DNA of 34,890 nucleotides, from positions 1 through 34,890 of the forward strand of contig JACFNC010000024.1 of the NCBI GenBank assembly GCA_019455065.1. Direction: 5' to 3'. The notes beneath the pieces were generated by a model. That model worked only from the letters and a program-made list of their open reading frames with translations, did no database searches and was not told where the DNA came from. The first letter of the stretch is position 1. Each line of letters begins with the position of its first letter. Shown in pieces: positions 1-7,267 of this stretch. This DNA is from Rhodospirillales bacterium (lineage in GTDB: Bacteria > Pseudomonadota > Alphaproteobacteria > Rhodospirillales > Magnetospirillaceae). The position numbers and the translations under genes were made by a program.

Positions 1-55
1 ACCAGAACTTCGGAATGCGGTCTTCGCCAAGCAGGTATTTGGTGCTGTCGGTCAT
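1..55 (-). CDS. TrpB2-like PLP enzyme, N-terminal fragment (cut by window edge)
   Basis: Only the first 18 codons are present, reading MTDSTKYLLGEDRIPKFW from the ATG at 55. The pattern KYLL-x-EDRIPKxW is what I recall at the N terminus of TrpB2-type tryptophan synthase beta chains, PLP enzymes that join indole and serine. A good Shine-Dalgarno (GGAGG, about 64-68) lies eight bases upstream of the ATG, which supports a real start. The gene is divergent from the diguanylate cyclase at 263. The rest lies outside the window, so the family call rests on this short motif alone. Confidence 0.5.
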   Translation of the reverse strand, partial: MTDSTKYLLGEDRIPKFW

Positions 56-262
56 GCGCGGATCCTCCCTTGGGGTCTGTCGCCCAGCAGCCGTTTTATC
101 CCCCCGTAGGCCCGAATTCCAGCCCGGTCTTGCGGTGTGGGCGGCGGCGGCAGGGCGGCGCGCAGCGATTCTGGCTAACTTCGCCTTTTGAGAGTACTCT
201 TTGGGGGCGGTGCCGGGCAGCTTCCATCTCGGTCGGGCGCGCGCACCGGAGTGAAATTTGCC

Positions 263-2506
263 ATGGACCGTCCCACCGTCGACAGAGAACGCGACACGGT
301 GACCAAGCAGCAGGTGCTGGACGCGCTTGCGGCCAGGCTGGGTCCACAGGCCACGGCCACGCAACTGCTCGAGTCCGTGACCGAGGTCATCAACCTGTTT
401 TTCGATTCCGACGAAAGGGCTCAACCGGGCCAGGTCGAAGCGATGCTGCTGTCGCCCCGGATCATCCGTAAGATCTTGCACAATCTCCACGATGGTATCG
501 TGGTCGTCGACGGTGAGGCCCAAGTCATCTTCTTCAACGAGGCCGCCGAAGAGATCTTTTGCCGGCCCCGTGATCAGGTCATCGGCGGCTCGGCGATGGA
601 CCTCTTCTCGCCCGACATGTGGGCCGTCCTCCGCTCATCCGCCCAGGCGGAGCACGGGCTCACCCGGCTATGCGTGCGCCGGGAGGGAATCGCCAAGCGC
701 GGCGACCAAGACGTCCCCGCCGAGATCAGCGCGGTTTCGATCGGCACACTGATCGTTCTTACCGTAACCGACCTCACCGAACGGAAGCGGCTCGAGGAAG
801 AGGCGGCGCGTCGGCTACAGATACTGCAAAGCATCATCGACAACATTCCCGGCGCGGTAACCGTCTTCGACGGCGATCTGGAGATGACATTCTGCAATCG
901 CACCTTCCAGAAGACCCTGGATTTCCCCGCCCACCTTTTCGAAGACGGCCTGCCCCATTTCAAAACCCTTACCGAGTTCAACGCTCGCCGGGGCGAATAC
1001 GGTCCGGGCGACATTGACGCCATCGTCGCGGCCTCGCTCGAAAGGGCCCGCAATCCGGTCCCGCATGTGTATGAGCGCCAGCGGCCGGACGGCTCGACTC
1101 TGGAGATACGTGGTACGCCGCTGCCCGGTGGCGGATTCGTGACGATCTACAACGACATCACCGAGCGCAAGCGGGCCGAAGAGGAGGCGAAGCGCTACGC
1201 CATCTATCTACGAACGATACTCGACAGCCTGCCGCAGGGGGTCAGCGTGTTCGATGAGAATCTCGAACTCGCCTTCTGGAACCAGTCGTTTATCGAGGTG
1301 CTCGACCTGCCCGCCGATTTCGTGAGGGAAGGCATCAGCTTCGTGGATCTCATCCGGCACAACGCCGATCGCGGCGAATACGGCAATTTGAACACCGGGG
1401 AATACGTCCAGTGGCGCACCAAGATGGCCATGCGCTTCGAGCCACACAGCTTCGAAAGGGTGCGGCCCGACGGAAGGACGCTCGACGTGCAAGGGCGCCC
1501 GATCCGTATCGGGGGCAACATCGCGGGCTTCGTGACCACCTATACCGACATCACCAAGACCCGGCAGGCGGATGAACTCGTTCGCCGTGCCAGCGAGTTG
1601 ATGGAGGATGCCATCGGCTACTCGCCGACCTTCGTCTGGGAGGTCGACGCCGACAACAGGCTGACCTTCCTCAAGGGCACGCCGAAGGTCCTGGGATACG
1701 AAGCGGACGAGTTGCTGGGGCGGCGTTTCGCCGAGCTCGAATGCGGCGGCGCGCAATGCCACGAGCATTCGTCCCTCCTGGAAATGGCCTTCGCGAACAG
1801 AGTGCCGTTCGAGCACATATTGACGTGCGCCCGCCACAAGGATGGAACGCATGTGTGGATATCGGTGAGCGCCCATCCGATCTTCGATGGCAAAGGCGGC
1901 TTCATCGGCTATCGCGGGGTCAATGTCGACGTCACGGAACTGACGCGGGTGCGCCAGGAACTGGAACGGATGGCGCTTCACGACCCGCTCACGGGGCTGG
2001 CCAACAGGCGCAAGTTCCTCGAGCGATACAAGCTCGAGGTGGCGCGCCAGAAACGGCATGGGCAAACCCTGGCACTGTTGGTGGCCGACATCGACCACTT
2101 CAAGACGGTCAACGACCAGTTCGGCCATCTGACCGGTGACATGTGCCTGAAATGCGTCGCCGACGTGTTGTCCATGGCGGTGCGCAAGATCGACATCGTC
2201 GCCCGGTTCGGCGGCGAGGAGTTCATCATCTTGCTGCCGGAAACCAGTCCGGACGGTGCGCTTACCACCGCGGAGAAGCTGCGTCAGGCGGTGGAGCGGT
2301 TGAACATCCCGATCGACACCCGGTTCGAGCCGCTGAACATCACCATCAGTCTGGGCGTCGCCTGCCTTCCGGCGGGATACGAGTTCTCGTTCGACGACCT
2401 CATGGCAATCGCCGACCAGGGCCTGTACGGAGCCAAGCAGGCCGGGCGTAATCGGGTGATGATGTATCGCCGCCTCGATGAGGAACCTCGGCCTCAGGCG
2501 CGGTAG
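263..2506 (+). CDS. Diguanylate cyclase with four PAS domains
   Basis: Cytoplasmic sensor enzyme predicted to make c-di-GMP from two GTP. About 747 residues with no clear membrane segment. Domains in order: a helical N terminus (1-60), PAS1 (about 66-180), PAS2 (183-300), PAS3 (311-435), PAS4 (444-560) and GGDEF (about 566-740). The catalytic motif is intact (GGEEF at about 650) after the DIDHFKTVND metal/GTP segment. An RKID sequence just before it fits the RxxD inhibitory I-site, so product feedback is likely. PAS2 and PAS3 resemble each other (both carry an RGEYG motif), pointing to an internal duplication. I chose the ATG at 263 because GGAG lies 11 bases upstream; a TTG at 188 and a GTG at 251 are in frame but less convincing. 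The 3' end overlaps the convergent ACP gene by 13 bases. The ligand is unknown. Confidence 0.9.
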   Translation: MDRPTVDRERDTVTKQQVLDALAARLGPQATATQLLESVTEVINLFFDSDERAQPGQVEAMLLSPRIIRKILHNLHDGIVVVDGEAQVIFFNEAAEEIFCRPRDQVIGGSAMDLFSPDMWAVLRSSAQAEHGLTRLCVRREGIAKRGDQDVPAEISAVSIGTLIVLTVTDLTERKRLEEEAARRLQILQSIIDNIPGAVTVFDGDLEMTFCNRTFQKTLDFPAHLFEDGLPHFKTLTEFNARRGEYGPGDIDAIVAASLERARNPVPHVYERQRPDGSTLEIRGTPLPGGGFVTIYNDITERKRAEEEAKRYAIYLRTILDSLPQGVSVFDENLELAFWNQSFIEVLDLPADFVREGISFVDLIRHNADRGEYGNLNTGEYVQWRTKMAMRFEPHSFERVRPDGRTLDVQGRPIRIGGNIAGFVTTYTDITKTRQADELVRRASELMEDAIGYSPTFVWEVDADNRLTFLKGTPKVLGYEADELLGRRFAELECGGAQCHEHSSLLEMAFANRVPFEHILTCARHKDGTHVWISVSAHPIFDGKGGFIGYRGVNVDVTELTRVRQELERMALHDPLTGLANRRKFLERYKLEVARQKRHGQTLALLVADIDHFKTVNDQFGHLTGDMCLKCVADVLSMAVRKIDIVARFGGEEFIILLPETSPDGALTTAEKLRQAVERLNIPIDTRFEPLNITISLGVACLPAGYEFSFDDLMAIADQGLYGAKQAGRNRVMMYRRLDEEPRPQAR

Positions 2507-2760
2507 GCGCGCCCGGCAAGCCAGCGCATCGCGCCGTTCAGGCTGGCCATCTGCGGATAGTCTTCTTCCGGCACCCGCACCCCCAGGCGCCGCTCCAGCG
2601 TAAGAATGAAGTTCAGATAGTCGACCGAATCGATGTCCAGTTGATCCCGGAAGGGTGTATTGGGGTCGATCGACTCGGCGTCGGCTTCCGGCACCACCGA
2701 TTTCAGGCTGTCCAACACTTCCAGTCGGGCCTGGTCTTGGGTCATCATGTCGCTCGCCAT
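2494..2760 (-). CDS. Acyl carrier protein
   Basis: An 88-residue acidic helical protein with the ACP signature DIDSVDYLNF. Ser45 is the expected 4'-phosphopantetheine attachment site (DSV rather than the commoner DSL). The length is normal for a free-standing ACP. Its ATG directly follows the TAG stop of the acyl-CoA synthetase on the same strand, so the two are almost certainly cotranscribed and probably translationally coupled. It is unlikely to be the housekeeping fatty-acid ACP, since no fab genes are nearby. A role carrying an acyl group handled by the neighbouring synthetase is inferred from context. The 3' end overlaps the convergent diguanylate cyclase gene by 13 bases. Confidence 0.88.
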   Translation of the reverse strand: MASDMMTQDQARLEVLDSLKSVVPEADAESIDPNTPFRDQLDIDSVDYLNFILTLERRLGVRVPEEDYPQMASLNGAMRWLAGRAYRA

Positions 2761-4461
2761 CTATGGCTGGCCTCTCCCCTCGAGTGTCGACAGGTCGCCC
2801 GGCGGCGCCCCGGTTTCATTGGCCTTGAGCAGCCGCCTCAGCACCTTGCCGCTGCGCGTATGCGGCAACGCGTCTGCAAAGGCAAGTTCCTTCGGCGCGA
2901 CCGCGGCGCCCAGTTGCCGCCGCGCGAAGGCGAGAATGTCGCGGCGCATGGCCTCATCCGCATTGCAGTCGGGCCTGAGCACGACGAATGCCTTCACGAT
3001 CTCGAAGGCCACGGCATCCGGCTTGCCGATCACGCCCGCCTCGGCCACCGCCGGGTGGCGCATCAGCACGCGCTCGACTTCGAACGGCCCGATCAGGTGG
3101 CCCGAAGACTTGATGACGTCGTCGGCGCGCCCCACGAACCAGAAGTGCCCCTGTTCATCCCGGCGCGCGAGGTCACCCGACAGATACCAGCCATCCACGA
3201 AGCAGGCCCGGTAGCGCTCGTCATCGTCGAGATAGGCGCGGAACATCGACGGCCATCCCGCCCGCAGGGCGAGTTCCCCCAGATCACCGTCTCGAACCGG
3301 CATGATGCGATCCCCGTCCCGCCTTACCACCGCCGCCTCGATGCCCTCGACCGGCCGCCCCATGCTGCCCGGAACCGGGTCGGCGCCGGCCGCGTTGGCG
3401 ACCATGATGGCGCCCGTTTCGGTTTGCCACCACGTGTCGTGGAATGGATGTCCGAAGGCGGCGCGTCCCCATTCCACGGCCTCGGCCGTGAGCGGCTCGC
3501 CGACGCTGGCCAGATGGCGCAGCGCTGGGTACCGCCAGCTGCGGGCGAACTCGGCGCCGGCCCGCATGAGCAGGCGGATCGCGGTGGGTGCGGTGTACCA
3601 CACGGTCACGGCTTCGTCCTGGAGGATGGCGCACCAGCGGGACGGATCGAATTCGCCCTCGTCGACGACGCTGGTGACCCCGAGCGCGAGGGGGGCAACG
3701 ATGCCGTAGGAGGTACCGGTCACCCAGCCGGGATCGGCCGTGCACCAATAGACGTCGCCTTTACGGAGGCCGAGAACCCCGCGGCCGGTGAACGCGTGCA
3801 TCACCGCAGCTTCGTGGACGTGCAGGGCGCCCTTCGGCCGCCCCGTCGTGCCGCTGGTGAAATGGAGCAGGGCGGGATCCTCGGGACGCGTGCTGACCGG
3901 CGGCATCGGCGCGCAGGCCCCGATCGCCGCGCGAAAGTCCAGTGCCCCCTCCAGATCCGCCGCGCCGTCACCGACCAGCAGTACGGTGTCGAGATCGGGC
4001 AGCTCGGCGCGCAGCGCCGCCACCTTGGCCCGATAGGCCTGCGGCGTGGTCACCAGAACGCGCGCGCGACCGCGCAGCAACCGTTCGCGGATCGGTTCCG
4101 GTCCGAACGCCGCAAACAGGGGGCAGACCACGGCGCCCGCCTTCAGAGCGCCCAGGGCGGCGACGTGAAGTTCGGGAACGCGGCCCAGCAGGACCGCGAC
4201 CACGCTGCCCGGCTCCACCCCTGCCGACGTCAGAAAGCCCGCGAACCGCCCACTCTGTTCGGCCAGTTCCGCGAAGCTGATGTCGCGCCGGCTGCCGTCC
4301 TTGCCGAGCCAGCGCAGCGCCGTGACGTCGCCGCGGCCGGCGGCGACATGCCGGTCGGCCGCCTCATGGCTGATGTTCAGCCCGCCGTCGGGCAGGCCCG
4401 CCATCAGCGCCCGCGCTCTCCGCCAGGGGTCCTCAACGCTGCCGTTTTCGCCTGCCACCAC
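2761..4461 (-). CDS. AMP-forming acyl-CoA (acetyl-CoA-like) synthetase
   Basis: ANL-superfamily enzyme, 566 residues, predicted to activate a short carboxylic acid as acyl-AMP and transfer it to CoA. The P-loop [10 protein letters not shown] is at about 202-211. Motifs typical of acetyl-CoA synthetases follow ([12 protein letters not shown], then DTWWQTETG), then the hinge region ([14 protein letters not shown]) and the C-terminal [13 protein letters not shown] with the catalytic lysine at about 539. It is shorter than enteric Acs (about 650) and nearer in length to Bacillus AcsA. PHTRSGK matches the PxxxxGK motif recognised by Pat acetyltransferases, and a Pat homologue is divergently encoded 102 bases away. 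The start is GTG at 4461 with GGGGAGAA upstream. The gene overlaps no neighbour and is followed directly by the ACP gene. The substrate (acetate, propionate or another acid) cannot be settled from sequence. Confidence 0.85.
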   Translation of the reverse strand: MVAGENGSVEDPWRRARALMAGLPDGGLNISHEAADRHVAAGRGDVTALRWLGKDGSRRDISFAELAEQSGRFAGFLTSAGVEPGSVVAVLLGRVPELHVAALGALKAGAVVCPLFAAFGPEPIRERLLRGRARVLVTTPQAYRAKVAALRAELPDLDTVLLVGDGAADLEGALDFRAAIGACAPMPPVSTRPEDPALLHFTSGTTGRPKGALHVHEAAVMHAFTGRGVLGLRKGDVYWCTADPGWVTGTSYGIVAPLALGVTSVVDEGEFDPSRWCAILQDEAVTVWYTAPTAIRLLMRAGAEFARSWRYPALRHLASVGEPLTAEAVEWGRAAFGHPFHDTWWQTETGAIMVANAAGADPVPGSMGRPVEGIEAAVVRRDGDRIMPVRDGDLGELALRAGWPSMFRAYLDDDERYRACFVDGWYLSGDLARRDEQGHFWFVGRADDVIKSSGHLIGPFEVERVLMRHPAVAEAGVIGKPDAVAFEIVKAFVVLRPDCNADEAMRRDILAFARRQLGAAVAPKELAFADALPHTRSGKVLRRLLKANETGAPPGDLSTLEGRGQP

Positions 4462-4563
4462 CCAAATTCTCCCCGAACGCGGCTGTTCATGGATGGCCGA
4501 TTACGCTGTAGTGTGCAGTGCGAAAACGGCGGTATCAACCCTGAGCCGTGGGAGGCGAGCGGC

Positions 4564-7254
4564 ATGTCGGTGCGTAATCTGGATGCCCTGTTCCAGCCTC
4601 GGTCAGTGGCGCTGGTGGGGGCCAGCCGCCAGGAAGGCTCGGTCGGCCAGGTGCTGGCCCGCAACCTGTTCAATTCGGGGTTCGGCGGCGCCGTGATGCC
4701 GGTGCATCCCAAGCACAAGGCGGTCGAGGGGGTGCTGGCGTACCCGTCGCTGTCGGCCCTGCCGGAGACGCCGGACCTTTGCGTCATCGCCACGCCGCCG
4801 GACACCGTGCCCGGCCTGGTCGCCGAGGCCGGGGCGCGCGGCGCCCGCGCCGTCGTCGTGATCACCGCCGGCTTCAGCGAGGGCGGCAGCGAGCGCGGCA
4901 GGGCCCTGGAGCAGGCCATGTTGCAGGCGGCGCAGCCCCACACGCTGCGCGTCGTCGGTCCCAACTGCCTCGGCCTCATGGTGCCCGGGATCGGGTTGAA
5001 CGCCAGCTTCGCCCATGTGCGGCCGCACGCCGATTCGCTGGCCTTCATCGCCCAGTCGGGTGCGGTCCTGACCTCGGTGCTGGATTGGGCCCACGAACGC
5101 AACATCGGCTTCTCGCATCTCGTGTCGATGGGCGGCATGGCCGACGTCGATTTCGGCGACCTTCTCGACTATCTGGCGACCGACCGCGCGACCCGGGCCA
5201 TCCTGCTCTACGTCGAGGCCGTCACCCACGCCCGCAAGTTCATGTCGGCGGCGCGCGCGGCCAGCCGCGTCAAGCCGGTCATCGTCATCAAGGCCGGCCG
5301 CCGCGCCGAAGGGGCCAAGGCCGCCGCCTCGCACACCGGGGCCTTGGCCGGGTCGGACAAGGCCTACGACGCCGCCTTCCGCCGCGCCGGCATGCTGCGC
5401 GTCGACGACCTCGGCGAGCTGTTCGACGCCGTCGAGACGTTGGCGATGGCACGCCCGGTCGAGGGCAACCGGCTGGCGATCCTGACGAACGGCGGCGGCA
5501 TCGGCGTGCTCGCCACCGACACGCTGATCGAACTCGGCGGAGCGCTGGCCGAACTGTCGCCGGTCACCCTGGAAAAGCTGAACGCGGTGCTGCCGCCGAC
5601 CTGGTCGCACGGCAATCCGGTGGACATCATCGGCGACGCCACCGGCGAGCGCTACGCCAAGGCGATCGACCCCCTCATTCATGACAAGGGCGCCGACGCC
5701 CTGCTGGTGCTGAACTGCCCGACCGCGATCGCCTCCTCGACCGAGGCGGCCGGCGCCGTCGTCGAGGCCCTGGGGAAGTCGCGCCGCTGCGTGCTGACGA
5801 GCTGGCTGGGCGAGACCACGGCCCGCGACGCCCGGCGGCTGTTCGCCAGCCACCGCATCCCCAGCTATCAGACGCCGGGCGACGCGGTGCGGGCCTTCAT
5901 GCACATGGTGACCTTTCGCCGCAATCAGGAGATGCTGACCCAGACGACCCCGGCCATTCCCGAGCGCTTCTCGCCGAACCCGGCCGCCGTGCGCGACATT
6001 GTGGCGCGGGCGCTGGGCGAGGGCCGCGAGTGGCTGAACGAGGTCGAGGCCAAGGACGTGCTGGCCGCCTACGACATTCCCACCGTGCCGACGACGGTGA
6101 CCGCGACGCCCGAGGAGGCGGCCGACGCCGCCGCCCGGTTCTTCGGGCCGGTGGCGCTCAAGATCCTGTCGCCCGACATCACGCACAAGTCCGACGTCGG
6201 CGGCGTCGCCCTCAACCTCCAGACCCCGGCCGCCGTCCGGCAGGAGGCGGCGGCGATGGCCGCCCGCGTCGCCGAGAAGCGACCCGAGGCCCGCCTCGCC
6301 GGCTTCACTGTGCAGCCCATGGTACATCGCCCTGGCGCATACGAACTCATCGCCGGGGTCACCGAGGATCGGCAGTTCGGCCCCCTGATCCTGTTCGGTC
6401 AGGGCGGCACCGCCGTCGAGGTGATCGATGACACGGCGCTGACGCTGCCGCCCCTCAACATGCGGCTCGCCCACGAGGTCATCGGCCGCACGCGCGTCGT
6501 GCGGTTGCTCAGGGGCTTTCGCGACCGCCCCCCTGTCGCCATGGACGCGCTGGCCCTGACCCTCGTCAAAACGTCACAGTTGGTCATCGATAACGCCGAG
6601 ATCGTCGAACTCGACATCAACCCGCTGCTGGCCGACGAATACGGCGTGCTGGCGCTGGATGCGCGGGTCCGTGTCCGCGCCGCCCCGCCGGGACCGCCGG
6701 CCCAGCGCCTGGCCATCCGGCCCTATCCCAATTCGCTCGAGCGAAAGATGACGCTGCCCGACGGGCGCGAGTTCATCATCCGCCCGGTGCGCCCGGAGGA
6801 CGAGCCTCAATTCCAGGAACTGTTCACCCATCTTTCGCCGTCCGACGTCCGCATGCGGTTCTTCGCGCCCAAGCGTTTTCTCAGCCATCCGATGGCGGCC
6901 CGAATGACCCAGATCGACTACGACCGCGAGATGGCGTTCGTGATCGCCGATCCCACCCTAGCGGGCAAGGCCGCCATCTACGGCGTCGTGCATCTGTCGG
7001 CCGATCCCGACAACGAGCGCGCCGAATTCGCCATCCTGGTGCGGAGCGACATGGTGGGCCTGGGGCTGGGGCCGCTGCTCATGCGGCGGATGATCGACTA
7101 CGCGCGCGAGCGCGGGATACGCGAAATCTTCGGCGAGGTGCTGCGCGAGAACCAGCCGATGCGCAAGCTGTGCGAGGTCTTGCGCTTCACCCAGACGACG
7201 GCGGCGGACGATCCCACCCTCATCCACGTCAGCCTCCGGCTCGACGACGGCTGA
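4564..7254 (+). CDS. pat: Pat-type protein lysine acetyltransferase (NDP-forming acyl-CoA synthetase domains fused to GNAT)
   Basis: About 896 residues, close to Salmonella Pat and E. coli PatZ/YfiQ. Domains in order: CoA-binding Rossmann domain (1-125), succinyl-CoA-ligase-like domains (about 150-460), ATP-grasp (about 493-710) and a C-terminal GNAT acetyltransferase (about 723-890). The GNAT part matches my memory of PatZ closely (RPEDEPQF, MTQIDYDREMAFV, AEFAILVRSD, GLGLG). The family acetylates the active-site lysine of AMP-forming acyl-CoA synthetases and shuts them off. The neighbouring divergent synthetase carries the target-like motif. The alpha-domain SHTGA histidine is kept at residue 257, whereas enteric Pat seems to have lost it. 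The ATG at 4564 has GGGAGG eight bases upstream. The much longer open frame upstream of it runs antisense through the synthetase and is not coding. The ATPase gene starts 13 bases after the stop. Confidence 0.9.
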   Translation: MSVRNLDALFQPRSVALVGASRQEGSVGQVLARNLFNSGFGGAVMPVHPKHKAVEGVLAYPSLSALPETPDLCVIATPPDTVPGLVAEAGARGARAVVVITAGFSEGGSERGRALEQAMLQAAQPHTLRVVGPNCLGLMVPGIGLNASFAHVRPHADSLAFIAQSGAVLTSVLDWAHERNIGFSHLVSMGGMADVDFGDLLDYLATDRATRAILLYVEAVTHARKFMSAARAASRVKPVIVIKAGRRAEGAKAAASHTGALAGSDKAYDAAFRRAGMLRVDDLGELFDAVETLAMARPVEGNRLAILTNGGGIGVLATDTLIELGGALAELSPVTLEKLNAVLPPTWSHGNPVDIIGDATGERYAKAIDPLIHDKGADALLVLNCPTAIASSTEAAGAVVEALGKSRRCVLTSWLGETTARDARRLFASHRIPSYQTPGDAVRAFMHMVTFRRNQEMLTQTTPAIPERFSPNPAAVRDIVARALGEGREWLNEVEAKDVLAAYDIPTVPTTVTATPEEAADAAARFFGPVALKILSPDITHKSDVGGVALNLQTPAAVRQEAAAMAARVAEKRPEARLAGFTVQPMVHRPGAYELIAGVTEDRQFGPLILFGQGGTAVEVIDDTALTLPPLNMRLAHEVIGRTRVVRLLRGFRDRPPVAMDALALTLVKTSQLVIDNAEIVELDINPLLADEYGVLALDARVRVRAAPPGPPAQRLAIRPYPNSLERKMTLPDGREFIIRPVRPEDEPQFQELFTHLSPSDVRMRFFAPKRFLSHPMAARMTQIDYDREMAFVIADPTLAGKAAIYGVVHLSADPDNERAEFAILVRSDMVGLGLGPLLMRRMIDYARERGIREIFGEVLRENQPMRKLCEVLRFTQTTAADDPTLIHVSLRLDDG

Positions 7255-7267
7255 CCGGCGGTCGGCC

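Noticed and set aside
2641-4563. Open frame extending pat upstream by 641 codons
   Set aside because: It runs antisense through the ACP and acyl-CoA synthetase genes, and pat has a good ribosome-binding site and family-like start at 4564.
4603-6474. Long minus-strand frame (623 codons) opposite pat
   Set aside because: Repetitive Gly/Arg/His-rich composition typical of a high-GC antisense shadow; the plus strand has clear domains.
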